47,659 nt of DNA. Source: Lentimicrobiaceae bacterium. Its GTDB lineage: Bacteria; Bacteroidota; Bacteroidia; Bacteroidales; UBA4417. The stretch spans positions 1-47,659 of the forward strand of contig JAQVEX010000014.1 in NCBI GenBank assembly GCA_028697555.1, in the 5' to 3' direction. Under the pieces are notes generated by a model that did not search any database, was not told where the DNA came from, and was given only the letters and a program-made list of their open reading frames with translations. The position numbers and the translations under genes are program-made. Shown piece by piece: positions 28,189-36,078 of the stretch. Positions within the stretch are counted from its first letter, which is position 1. Every line of letters starts with the position of its first letter.

Positions 28189-28265
28189 TTGTTTGAAGTG
28201 AAATTTTGCTTATTGCAGGTCTTTTTCATACCATTTTATTTATTCTTATACAACTTAAATTTGAA

Positions 28266-28412
28266 TTGCCTTTGGCTTTTGGCTGTTAGCCGTTGGCTTT
28301 TGAAATTGGTGACGAGTGATGAGTGATGAGTGAAGGGTGCAGAGACTCGCCACCAAAGACACCGACCACTGACCACTGACCACCGACCACCGACCACCAT
28401 TCACCCATCACC
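28266..28412. repeat. Heptamer array C (21 units of 7 bases)
   Basis: It is in unbroken phase from TTGCCTT to CATCACC. The left part holds TGGCTTT twice, TGGCTGT and TAGCCGT; the middle AGTGATG twice and AGTGAAG; the right GACCACT twice and GACCACC three times (28378-28398), then ATTCACC. G-rich words turn into C-rich words around 28350. It occupies the gap between mutS and the tRNA, stopping about 55 bases before the tRNA promoter -7 element. Confidence 0.88.
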
Positions 28413-28445
28413 AACAAAAAATATTAAAAAATTATTAAATATATT

Positions 28446-28475
28446 TTGTGTATTACAAAAATCAGCTTATCTTTG
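28446..28475 (+). promoter_or_regulatory. Promoter of tRNA-Gly
   Basis: TTG at 28446-28448 and TATCTTTG at 28468-28475 are 19 bases apart, fitting the Bacteroidota consensus. The tRNA begins 18 bases after the -7 element. Confidence 0.7.
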
Positions 28476-28493
28476 CAAAGTTTTAAACAAAAG

Positions 28494-28566
28494 GCGGAAG
28501 TAGCTCAGTTGGTAGAGCACAACCTTGCCAAGGTTGGGGTCGCGAGTTCGAGTCTCGTCTTCCGCT
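28494..28566 (+). tRNA. tRNA-Gly (anticodon GCC)
   Basis: A full cloverleaf: the acceptor stem GCGGAAG pairs with CTTCCGC, the D-arm contains AGCTCAGTTGGTAGAGC, the anticodon stem CAACC/GGTTG holds the loop TTGCCAA (anticodon 28527-28529), and the T-arm has GTTCGAGTC. The discriminator base is T and CCA is not encoded. A terminator follows directly. Confidence 0.97.
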
Positions 28567-28570
28567 CAAA

Positions 28571-28601
28571 CAAAAAGCGCTGAATATTCAGTGCTTTTTT
28601 G
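28571..28601 (+). terminator. Terminator of tRNA-Gly
   Basis: A near-perfect self-complementary stem built on AAAAAGC and GCTTTTTT around CTGAATATTCAG. It starts five bases after the tRNA and ends in six T residues. Confidence 0.85.
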
Positions 28602-28633
28602 TTTTATAGCTTTTTGCTTGATAACAATTTCCC

Positions 28634-28654
28634 GCTCGCTTTGCAAAAGCGAGC
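28634..28654. repeat. GC-rich hairpin after the tRNA terminator
   Basis: Nine-base arms GCTCGCTTT and AAAGCGAGC are separated by GCA. There is no T run on either side, so it does not look like a simple terminator. GAGCGA is repeated just beyond the right arm. Confidence 0.6.
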
Positions 28655-28669
28655 GAGCGACGATTGTAC

Positions 28670-28713
28670 CTTTATAAATAGCCACGCCTTTAAAGGCATG
28701 GCTATTAATAAAG
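28670..28713. repeat. 44-base near-perfect palindrome
   Basis: Two 22-base arms with no spacer differ from perfect complementarity at two positions only (28676/28707 and 28685/28698). The core is GCCTTTAAAGGC. It lies between the tRNA terminator and heptamer array G, in a stretch without genes. It may be a REP-like or miniature transposable unit, or a cruciform-forming site. Confidence 0.65.
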
Positions 28714-28741
28714 ACACACGACTCAACTCTCCATTTTCGGC

Positions 28742-28860
28742 ATTTCGGGTTTCGGCTACGCTCAACCACCACAATGACTGAAAATGTCGAGCCTCGAAAC
28801 AGCCAAGAGCCCCGAAACTTCGGGGCTAATGGCTAAAAGCCATGAAACCTCGTAACTCCT
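28742..28860. repeat. Heptamer array G (17 units, degenerate)
   Basis: This array is weaker than the others. It is in phase with ATTTCGG/GTTTCGG, ATGTCGA/GCCTCGA, AACAGCC/AAGAGCC and CTAATGG/CTAAAAG as neighbouring near-identical pairs. It contains a strong local hairpin AGCCCCGAA/TTCGGGGCT. Its last two bases overlap the stop codon of the minus-strand NAD(P)HX repair gene. Confidence 0.6.
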
Positions 28861-30373
28861 AATAAATCTCCACAAACGCATTACCCAAATTCTCAATAAT
28901 ATCTGAAGCGATTATCGCTTCATAGCCATTTTGAAACGCTGAAATATCACCTGCTCTGCCGTGCAAATATGTAGCTAAAATACAAGCATCTTTCTGGTTA
29001 TAACCTTGTGCTAAAAGTCCTGCTATCACGCCTGTCAACACATCACCACTACCTCCTGTTGCCATTCCGGGATTGCCGGTAGGATTAAAATAACAATCGC
29101 CTTGTGGCGTGCAAACAATACTGTAAGCACCTTTTAGTACGATATATACTTTGTAATTGATACAAAAATCTCGCATCAAATTTATACGCATAAAACTATC
29201 GGTGATATCAACATCAACTAGCCGTTGAAACTCTTTAAAATGAGGAGTAAGAATTGAGTTTTCAGGCAGCTTGTTCAACATTTCTCTGTTGCACGACAAA
29301 ATATTAATTGCATCGGCATCAATAACCATAGGACATTCGACATTACTTAGGCAATAACTTAAAATCTCTTTCTTATCCTTATCAGTTCCAAACCCAGGAC
29401 CAATAGCAACAGACTGATATTTTTGCAGATTACTATCACCTACTTCAAAGAAATTACTGTCGTGGGTGTTCAAACAAATCACTTCAGGTAAAGCTGTCTG
29501 CACAATAGGCAAAGTAGTATCGTTAACCAATGCCGAGACCAATCCCGCACCCGATTTAAGGGCTGCTTTCGACATAAGCAGCAAAGCTCCTGTCATGCCA
29601 ACGCTGCCGCCAATACATAAACAATGCCCAAAAGTGCCTTTATGGGAAAACCTCTTGCGATGCTTGTACAACTTCTTTAAATCGTCAAATTCGACTAAAT
29701 TGTAAGGCGTTGTTACGCTATTAACGTAATCTTTATGGATATTGATATCAACAATACTGAAGCTGCCAATGTAATCCTCCGTTTCGGGTATAAAGAAAGC
29801 TAATTTTGGAAAAGCAATGGTAAAGGTGTAGTCGGCTTTGATAATATGTGAGTTTTTGTAATCCATAGGTTTATCGGCAAACAAGCCCGAAGGAATATCA
29901 ATAGAAATAACAATATTATCCAAACTATTGATTTTACCGATAACATCAGCTATTGTGCCATCACTAATAGGTCGAGATAAACCGCTTCCCAACAGGGCAT
30001 CAATGATGATTGCATCGTCGGGAATATCAGTATTGAGAAAATCGGAATGAGAACCTACATTAACGTCCCTTGGCAAACTATTTATATTTTCGACTAAATC
30101 GTCGGAAAAATTATTATGGTTTTCAGGCAAAAACACCTCGACAATTCTTCTGCTAGCGTATAAAATTCTTGCCATAGCAGCACCATCACCGCCATTATTG
30201 CCACTTCCGCACACCAAATAAAACTTTTTATCGGTAAAAGTCTCATTATCAATTATTAATTTGGAACAATACCTTGCGGCTCTTTCCATTAAATCAATAG
30301 AGCTAATCGGTTCATTTTCAATTGTATATTTGTCGCCTTCGCGGACTTGCTTTGTATCAAGAATAGGTATCAT
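28859..30373 (-). CDS. nnr: Bifunctional NAD(P)H-hydrate epimerase / ADP-dependent dehydratase
   Basis: A metabolite-repair enzyme that restores NAD(P)H from its hydrated forms. The N-terminal epimerase half (about 1-210) has CGSGNNGGDGAAMARIL. The C-terminal ribokinase-like dehydratase half (about 225-504) has GTFGHCLCIGGSVGMTGA, SVAIGPGFG, DADAINIL and the catalytic GNPGMATGGSGDVLTG. The 504-residue fusion is the usual bacterial form. It follows the GH92 gene after 23 bases with no separate promoter visible, so co-transcription is likely. Its stop codon touches heptamer array G. Confidence 0.95.
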   Translation of the reverse strand: MIPILDTKQVREGDKYTIENEPISSIDLMERAARYCSKLIIDNETFTDKKFYLVCGSGNNGGDGAAMARILYASRRIVEVFLPENHNNFSDDLVENINSLPRDVNVGSHSDFLNTDIPDDAIIIDALLGSGLSRPISDGTIADVIGKINSLDNIVISIDIPSGLFADKPMDYKNSHIIKADYTFTIAFPKLAFFIPETEDYIGSFSIVDINIHKDYVNSVTTPYNLVEFDDLKKLYKHRKRFSHKGTFGHCLCIGGSVGMTGALLLMSKAALKSGAGLVSALVNDTTLPIVQTALPEVICLNTHDSNFFEVGDSNLQKYQSVAIGPGFGTDKDKKEILSYCLSNVECPMVIDADAINILSCNREMLNKLPENSILTPHFKEFQRLVDVDITDSFMRINLMRDFCINYKVYIVLKGAYSIVCTPQGDCYFNPTGNPGMATGGSGDVLTGVIAGLLAQGYNQKDACILATYLHGRAGDISAFQNGYEAIIASDIIENLGNAFVEIY

Positions 30374-30396
30374 AATATTTTGTTTTGTTAATTTGG

Positions 30397-32712
30397 TTAA
30401 TTTGGTTTATCTGTCATTTCAAATTTTAATGTACCTCCCTTACGTATATCTTCGTGGTTTAAAGTATAATCGGAAATCTGTTTTCCATTAATGTAAACGT
30501 TTTTTACATAAATATTTTCATCGGATTGATTTTCAACTTCTACTTTAAAAACCTTGCCGTTATTGAGTTTTACAGTTGCATTTTTAACCACAGGACTTCC
30601 AATTGCATAGTAACTGCTTCCGGGCAAAACCGGATAAAATCCTAAAGCACTAAAAATGTACCAAGCACTCATTTGACCTACATCATCATTGCCACACAAG
30701 CCGTCGAAAGTGGGTTTATACATTGTTTTCAGTATTTCTCTGACTCGTTCTTGCGTTTTATGCTGACTATCAGTCCAATTGTACAAGTACGGGATATGAT
30801 GTCCGGGTTCGTTGCCGTGAACGTAACCGCCAATTATACCGTGTCGAGTAATATCTTCGTTGTGTTCAAACTGCTCATCTTCAATATACATTGTAAAAAC
30901 CGTATCCAAATAGCTTTCAAACTTTTGTTTGCCACCCATCATATCAATCATTTTGTTAATATCGTGCGGCACGTATAACCCGTAGTTCCACGCATTGCCT
31001 TCAATAAAACCTTGTCCCGACGTATTTGAAGGATCGAAGTTTTCTCTGAAAGTCAAGTCGGACAAGCGTGGACGCATAAAACCGCTAACAGTATCAAACA
31101 CATTTATAAAATTGTTACTTCTTTTAAGATATTCTTCCTGGACAGCCTTATTGTTAAGACTTTTAGCTATTTCGGAAATACACCAATCGTTGTAGGCAAA
31201 CTCAAGAGTTTTTGATACGGAAGAATGACTTTTATCGTCGGGAACAAAATTGTATTCTAGGTAATAACCCAAGCCGTCGAAATAAGGAACATTGGCAGTG
31301 CTAATAGCAGCTTGTAAAGCCAATTGTTTATCGAAGTTATCGTTGCCTTTGGCGATAGCATCAGCAATGACCGAAACCGCGTGATAACCAATCATACACC
31401 AATTTTCGTTTGCATAATGGCTCCAAATCGGCAACATTTTGTGGACACTCTGCTGATAATGAGCCAACATAGATTTTATCATATCTACATTTCGCTCCGG
31501 CTGGATAATATTAAACAATGGATGCAAAGCCCGATAAGTATCCCACAATGAAAAAATCGTGTAATTGTCGAAGTCTTCAGCTACATGAATGTTTTGGTCT
31601 AAGCCTCTGTACTTTTTATCAACATCTTGATAAATAATCGGTGATAAATATGTGTGGTACAAAGCCGTATAAAAATTGAGTTTGTCTTCATCAGAAATAA
31701 ACTCCGCATCTATCTTGGATAATTCATCGTTCCATTTCTTTTGCGTTTGATTTTTTATTTCATCAAAATTCCAATTGGGTGCTTCGGTTTGAGCGTTTAG
31801 TTTAGCTCCGTCGGTACTAACAGATGACAAAGCAACTTTTATTTCCAAAACCGGGTCGTTTTGCATATCAAATTCAAAAAACGCCTTTATGTTTTTTCCT
31901 GCAAATTCCGGAAAATTATTTTCTTGGTCGAAACGTCTGTAAAAGCCCTGATATTGGGTTTTGTCAAACTTTTTGTGTCCGTAATTTATAATCGGCTTTG
32001 AAGTCTGAATACTGAAATACACTATGCGAGTCCTTGCCCAACCCTGCGTTTGTCGGTAACCGGTGATAAGAGTATCGTTTTCAACTCTTATAAAAGTCCA
32101 AACGTTTTTATCGTCGTGATGATAAACATTGTAAACCATATCTAACACTATACTCGCAGTGTTGCTATTTTTGAAAGTGTATTTATGATATCCAACCCTA
32201 TCGGTAGCGGTTAGTTGAGCCAAAATTGAGTCGTTTTCAAGAAAAACCTCATAATACCCTGGCGAAGCAAACTCGCTATCGTGGCTGTATTTAGATGCAA
32301 ATGTGTTGAAATCGGTGGGAGATTTAAAATCGGAGACTTTAATTTTCTTTGTAGTAGGCATAATAAGTACATCGCCTAAGTCGGAATGACCCGTACCGCT
32401 GAAATTTGTATGAGCAAAGCCAATAATAGTCGTATCGGCATACTGATATCCGGAGCAATATTTATAAACATCTTTGTTGTAATTCCCCTCGCTATCGTGC
32501 ATTGGCTCAAAGTGCGTTTGCGGACTCAGCTGCACCATACCAAAAGGAGCCGTAGCACCAGGATATACATGTCCCATTTCGCCTGTGCCTATCAGCGGAT
32601 CTACAAACTGAGTATAATCAAGTGGTTCAGCATCTTTGATTTTGGTTTGGCACGAACCAAAAGCAAACAAAAACAATATTAAAGTGGCTGCGTAAAGTAT
32701 AATTTTTATCAT
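30397..32712 (-). CDS. GH92 family alpha-1,2-mannosidase-like lipoprotein
   Basis: A 771-residue exo-acting, calcium-dependent inverting alpha-mannosidase family member. The signal peptide ends in a lipobox, FAFGSC, so it is lipid-anchored. The N-terminal beta-sandwich starts VDPLIGTGEMGHVYPGATAPFGMVQLSPQT, highly typical of GH92, and contains SGTGHSDLGD. The (alpha/alpha)6 domain holds GNEPGHHIPYLYN and GNDDVGQMSAWYIFSALGFYPV. GH92 enzymes trim N-glycan or fungal mannan. No SusC/SusD pair is adjacent, so it is not in a classical polysaccharide utilisation locus here. Confidence 0.95.
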   Translation of the reverse strand: MIKIILYAATLILFLFAFGSCQTKIKDAEPLDYTQFVDPLIGTGEMGHVYPGATAPFGMVQLSPQTHFEPMHDSEGNYNKDVYKYCSGYQYADTTIIGFAHTNFSGTGHSDLGDVLIMPTTKKIKVSDFKSPTDFNTFASKYSHDSEFASPGYYEVFLENDSILAQLTATDRVGYHKYTFKNSNTASIVLDMVYNVYHHDDKNVWTFIRVENDTLITGYRQTQGWARTRIVYFSIQTSKPIINYGHKKFDKTQYQGFYRRFDQENNFPEFAGKNIKAFFEFDMQNDPVLEIKVALSSVSTDGAKLNAQTEAPNWNFDEIKNQTQKKWNDELSKIDAEFISDEDKLNFYTALYHTYLSPIIYQDVDKKYRGLDQNIHVAEDFDNYTIFSLWDTYRALHPLFNIIQPERNVDMIKSMLAHYQQSVHKMLPIWSHYANENWCMIGYHAVSVIADAIAKGNDNFDKQLALQAAISTANVPYFDGLGYYLEYNFVPDDKSHSSVSKTLEFAYNDWCISEIAKSLNNKAVQEEYLKRSNNFINVFDTVSGFMRPRLSDLTFRENFDPSNTSGQGFIEGNAWNYGLYVPHDINKMIDMMGGKQKFESYLDTVFTMYIEDEQFEHNEDITRHGIIGGYVHGNEPGHHIPYLYNWTDSQHKTQERVREILKTMYKPTFDGLCGNDDVGQMSAWYIFSALGFYPVLPGSSYYAIGSPVVKNATVKLNNGKVFKVEVENQSDENIYVKNVYINGKQISDYTLNHEDIRKGGTLKFEMTDKPN

Positions 32713-32735
32713 ATCGAAATATTTTTGTGTTGTTA

Positions 32736-32743
32736 CAAATGTA
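32736..32743 (-). promoter_or_regulatory. -7 promoter element of the GH92-nnr operon
   Basis: Reads TACATTTG on the minus strand, an exact match, 23 bases from the start codon. Confidence 0.6.
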
Positions 32744-32809
32744 GTACAATTTTGAAAAAATTATGATAATATAATAAAGATTGTAAGCAATTTATTTGTG
32801 TTTTTAGTG

Positions 32810-32817
32810 TAGTTTTG
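32810..32817 (+). promoter_or_regulatory. -7 promoter element of the MacB-like permease gene
   Basis: TAGTTTTG is an exact TAnnTTTG match, 66 bases before the ATG. This gives a longer leader than most genes here. Confidence 0.5.
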
Positions 32818-32883
32818 TAGTCGTTAAACAAAAAAATCACCACAAAACACGTAAGTTTTATACGACATTAACCAAATATAGAT

Positions 32884-34137
32884 ATGAGAAAGCTTTTAGT
32901 ACACATTTTGAGCGATATAAATATATCTATAAAGTCGTTTATGACTCATAAAACCAGATTTATTTTAACAGTATTAATTATTTCGATTGGAATAACTGCT
33001 TTAGTCGGAATACTCACTTCAATTGAAGGTTTGCAACATTATCTGACCGAAAATTTTAAATCGATGGGTAGCAATACGCTTACCATCCACAGAAAATGGA
33101 GAGATACAAGGGGTAATGTCAAAAAAGAAAAAGGTGATTTGTACCGACGCATAACTTATAAAGAAGCTGTTGAATTTAAAAACAGATTTAGCAGCAATGA
33201 TCACTTATGCAGTATTTCCAACACATTTTCGGGGACTTCTACCGTACAAAGTAATTTAATCAAAACCAACCCTAATATTTCTGTAATTGGCAGCGACGAA
33301 AATTACTTGACAATAAGGGGATACGACTTGTCGGCAGGCAGATTTTTTTCGTCGGAAGAAGCATCTCGCAACAGTTATGTTGTTGTTATTGGTTCGACCA
33401 TTGCCGACAAACTGTTTTCATCGGCACAAAAATCCTTAAACCAAACCGTAAAAATAGGTTCCACTCCGTACAGAGTCATTGGAGTACTAGAAGATAAAGG
33501 AATGTCGATGGGATTTGATATGAACAACATTTGCATTATACCTATCCATAATGCCAGAATTAAATACGAAACCGATAGAACTAGCTACAAAATTGATTTC
33601 ACAGTCTCAGATGCGACATCAATAGAAAAAGCCGAAGAAGAAGCAACCGGAGTTTTTAGAGTGATTAGAAAAAATAAACCTTCGGAAAGCAACAGCTTTG
33701 AAATTGATAAAGGCGACAGCATTTTATCAGACATGAACAAAAACCTGCGAACCATCAGAATTGTCGGGTTGGTCATCAGTATTGTTACTTTGCTTGCATC
33801 AGCCATAGCTTTGATGAACATTATGCTGATATCGGTAACCGAACGCACTCACGAAATCGGTTTACGCAAAGCTATCGGTGCTAACAATAACAATATAAGA
33901 ACTCAATTTTTGTTAGAAGCTGTTATTATTGCACAAATAGGAGCTCTATTGGGAATAGTCTTGGGTGTTGCATTGGGAAATATAATATCTATCTACTTAA
34001 AAATTTCGTTTTTCGTGCCTTGGAATTGGATTTTGATAAGTGTTATAGCTGCTTTTATTGTTGCAATAATTTCGGGAATAATACCTGCAAACAAAGCTGC
34101 AAGTCTAAATCCAATAGACTCTCTAAGAGCCGAATAA
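32884..34137 (+). CDS. MacB/FtsX-like ABC transporter permease
   Basis: A 417-residue membrane protein with the MacB topology. There is one N-terminal transmembrane helix (around 25-50, FILTVLIISIGITALVGIL), a periplasmic MacB_PCD domain to about residue 275, and three C-terminal helices of the FtsX domain (from IVGLVISIVTLLASAIALMN). The typical ERTHEIGLRKAIGA cytoplasmic loop and the end GIIPANKAASLNPIDSLRAE are present. Such permeases use ATP hydrolysis in the cytoplasm to drive periplasmic work such as export of lipoproteins, peptides or antibiotics. No ATPase gene is adjacent; it must be encoded elsewhere. Confidence 0.93.
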   Translation: MRKLLVHILSDINISIKSFMTHKTRFILTVLIISIGITALVGILTSIEGLQHYLTENFKSMGSNTLTIHRKWRDTRGNVKKEKGDLYRRITYKEAVEFKNRFSSNDHLCSISNTFSGTSTVQSNLIKTNPNISVIGSDENYLTIRGYDLSAGRFFSSEEASRNSYVVVIGSTIADKLFSSAQKSLNQTVKIGSTPYRVIGVLEDKGMSMGFDMNNICIIPIHNARIKYETDRTSYKIDFTVSDATSIEKAEEEATGVFRVIRKNKPSESNSFEIDKGDSILSDMNKNLRTIRIVGLVISIVTLLASAIALMNIMLISVTERTHEIGLRKAIGANNNNIRTQFLLEAVIIAQIGALLGIVLGVALGNIISIYLKISFFVPWNWILISVIAAFIVAIISGIIPANKAASLNPIDSLRAE

Positions 34138-34180
34138 AAACAAATTGTATGTTTTTTATTTCAAAAAAATAAGATTATAT

Positions 34181-34188
34181 TACCTTTG
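34181..34188 (+). promoter_or_regulatory. -7 promoter element of prfA
   Basis: TACCTTTG is an exact TAnnTTTG match, 27 bases before the ATG. Confidence 0.6.
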
Positions 34189-34215
34189 TAGCTTTAAAAC
34201 ACCATTACATTTACT

Positions 34216-35295
34216 ATGTTAGACAAATTACAAGCGATATACGAGCGATTTTTGGATATTGAAAAGCAAATGAGCAATCCTGACGTGATGCAGGATATGA
34301 AAACATACATTAAACTTAGCAAAGACCACAAAGACCTTCAACCAATTATAGAAAACTATAAAGTTTACAAAAACATAATAGATTCGATTGAGACGGGAAA
34401 ATTAATTTTGGAAGAAGAGAAAGACGAGGAGATGCGAGAGTTTGCCAAAACCGAATTGGACGATTTACTGGAAAAGAAGGAAGAATTGGAAGAAGAAATA
34501 CGTTTACAATTAATCCCCGGCGATCCGCAGGATAGCAAAAATGCTATTGTTGAAATTAGAGCCGGTACAGGTGGAGACGAAGCAAGTATTTTTGCAGGCG
34601 ACCTTTATCGTATGTACACACGTTACTGCGAAAATAAAGGTTGGGCAGTTAGTACGGTGAGTCTGACCGAAGGTACAATGGGTGGATTTAAAGAAATTAT
34701 TTTTGACGTTAAAGGTGAAGGTGTTTACGGATTGCTAAAATACGAATCGGGCGTGCATCGTGTGCAGCGTGTGCCTGTTACCGAAACGCAAGGCAGAGTA
34801 CATACTTCGGCAGCTTCTGTGGCTGTGTTACCCGAAGCCGACGAGTTTGACGTTGAAATTAATCAAAACGATATTAGAAAAGACACATTTTGTTCGTCGG
34901 GTCCGGGCGGACAGAGCGTAAATACAACTTACTCGGCTGTGCGACTTACACACATTCCCACAGGTATTGTGGTCTCCATTCAAGATGAAAAATCGCAGAT
35001 AAGAAACTTGGAAAAAGCCATGACCGTACTGCGTACCAGACTTTACGAACTTGAATACCAAAAATATATGGACGATGTTTCGAAAAAGCGTAAGACTATG
35101 GTTTCAACCGGCGACCGTTCGGCAAAAATTAGGACTTACAACTATCCGCAAAGTCGTGTAACCGACCATAGGATAAACCTTTCTACCCACGATTTAACTT
35201 CATTTATGAGCGGAGAAATTCAAGATTTTATCGATGCACTTCAACTTGCCGAAAACGCCGAAAGACTTAAAGCTGCAGGAGAAGGGGATGAGTGA
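34216..35295 (+). CDS. prfA: Peptide chain release factor 1
   Basis: RF1 reads UAA/UAG stop codons and triggers peptide release on the ribosome. It has 359 residues. The catalytic GGQ is in SSGPGGQSVNTT. The codon-reading tripeptide position reads P-V-T in RVPVTETQGRVHTSA, which fits RF1 (PxT) and not RF2 (SPF). It has its own promoter. The last three sense codons and the TGA stop lie inside heptamer array D, so the tail GDE is written by the repeat. Confidence 0.97.
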   Translation: MLDKLQAIYERFLDIEKQMSNPDVMQDMKTYIKLSKDHKDLQPIIENYKVYKNIIDSIETGKLILEEEKDEEMREFAKTELDDLLEKKEELEEEIRLQLIPGDPQDSKNAIVEIRAGTGGDEASIFAGDLYRMYTRYCENKGWAVSTVSLTEGTMGGFKEIIFDVKGEGVYGLLKYESGVHRVQRVPVTETQGRVHTSAASVAVLPEADEFDVEINQNDIRKDTFCSSGPGGQSVNTTYSAVRLTHIPTGIVVSIQDEKSQIRNLEKAMTVLRTRLYELEYQKYMDDVSKKRKTMVSTGDRSAKIRTYNYPQSRVTDHRINLSTHDLTSFMSGEIQDFIDALQLAENAERLKAAGEGDE

Positions 35296-35444
35296 TACGG
35301 GTTGCGTGGTGCGGGTTGCGTGGCAATTATCAATTATCAATGAGTAATTATAAATTGTTAATTGCACATCACTCATCACTCATCACTCATCACTCATCAC
35401 TCATCACTGACCACTGATCACCAACCACTAATCACCAACCACCA
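35284..35444. repeat. Heptamer array D (23 units of 7 bases)
   Basis: Phase is unbroken from GGGGATG to ACCACCA. G-rich words (AGTGATA, CGGGTTG twice) give way to AT-rich ones (ATTATCA twice, ATTATAA, ATTGTTA), and then to C-rich ones (ATCACTC five times at 35368-35402, ACCACTG, ATCACCA twice). The central AT words are self-complementary. The array covers the last bases of prfA and ends four bases before the stop of the convergent small gene. Confidence 0.9.
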
Positions 35445-35447
35445 TAA

Positions 35448-35708
35448 TCAAAGATTAAATTCCATTTTTTTCACTTCAACGCCTTTACTTTCCTGCAAAG
35501 CATTTTCCAAATTCAGTCTTTCTTCTTTGTCGCCTTCCAATTCTAATAATATAAGGCGTTTATTGGTTGCTGTTTTGCCGTCGGTTTGATTTAAACCCAG
35601 GCGAGTGCGTACGCAACAGCCGTACGAAGTAAAAATTTCTTGTATTTCGCTTATCGAGGTTTTTTCACTATCGATTAGTACTCCTAATATTGTTATGTTA
35701 TTTGGCAT
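35448..35708 (-). CDS. TM1266-like (iron-only hydrogenase system regulator) small protein, copy 2
   Basis: An 86-residue protein with an ACT/ferredoxin-like alternation: ITILGVLIDS, then a helix EIQEIFTSYGCCVRTRLGL, then KRLILLELEG, a second helix, and VEVKKMEFNL. This matches the pattern of TM1266-type proteins usually encoded beside the [FeFe]-hydrogenase maturases HydE/F/G. It is similar to the neighbour at 35715-35981, six bases away. No hydrogenase gene is in the window. The role is unproven; another ACT-like small-ligand sensor is possible. Confidence 0.6.
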   Translation of the reverse strand: MPNNITILGVLIDSEKTSISEIQEIFTSYGCCVRTRLGLNQTDGKTATNKRLILLELEGDKEERLNLENALQESKGVEVKKMEFNL

Positions 35709-35714
35709 TGTTCT

Positions 35715-35981
35715 TTATTTTGAAAACGACATATATTTTACTTCAGTTCCGGGTATTGCTTCAAGTTCGTTAATCATACCTTCAAATAAGGTTGTATTAT
35801 CTACAACGTGCAGAACAATAGTCCCTACTCTACTGCAAATGTTTTCGTTAAGCTCGTGAAAACCCAATCTGCAACGTATTATTTTGTCGTACTTTGTAAG
35901 TACGTCTTGAGTTTTGCCGGCTTCCTTAATCCTGTCGTGGATACTAATTCCAACTATTTTGGTTTCGCTATTTTGACTCAT
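35715..35981 (-). CDS. TM1266-like (iron-only hydrogenase system regulator) small protein, copy 1
   Basis: An 88-residue protein with the layout IVGISIHDR, a helix, then DKIIRCRLGFHELNENICSRVGTIVLHVVD, a second helix (FEGMINELEAIPG) and TEVKYMSFSK. The RxRLGF and GTxVL/VLHVV positions align with TM1266 family members. It is the first gene of a two-gene operon with its own TAnnTTTG element 15 bases upstream. The two copies have diverged well beyond a recent duplication, so they may sense different signals. Confidence 0.6.
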   Translation of the reverse strand: MSQNSETKIVGISIHDRIKEAGKTQDVLTKYDKIIRCRLGFHELNENICSRVGTIVLHVVDNTTLFEGMINELEAIPGTEVKYMSFSK

Positions 35982-35995
35982 TTTTCTTTTTTTTA

Positions 35996-36003
35996 CAAAA
36001 TTA
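35996..36003 (-). promoter_or_regulatory. -7 promoter element of the TM1266-like pair
   Basis: Reads TAATTTTG on the minus strand, an exact match, 14 bases from the start codon of copy 1. Confidence 0.55.
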
Positions 36004-36038
36004 CAAATATTTTTTCCAATTATACTATTAAATTATCG

Positions 36039-36046
36039 TACTTTTG
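36039..36046 (+). promoter_or_regulatory. -7 promoter element of the FAH-like gene
   Basis: TACTTTTG is an exact TAnnTTTG match, 32 bases before the ATG. Confidence 0.55.
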
Positions 36047-36078
36047 AAAATCGAAAACTTTTACAAACTATATTTATT

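Noticed and set aside
28634..28654. GC-rich hairpin as a second terminator
   Set aside because: No T run follows on either strand; the real terminator is at 28571-28601.
28599..28781. Small ORFs on both strands after the tRNA
   Set aside because: They cover hairpins and the 44-base palindrome and have no coding character or plausible start signals.
35368..35402. Possible CRISPR array (five exact ATCACTC copies)
   Set aside because: Units are 7 bases with no spacers, and no cas gene is in the window.
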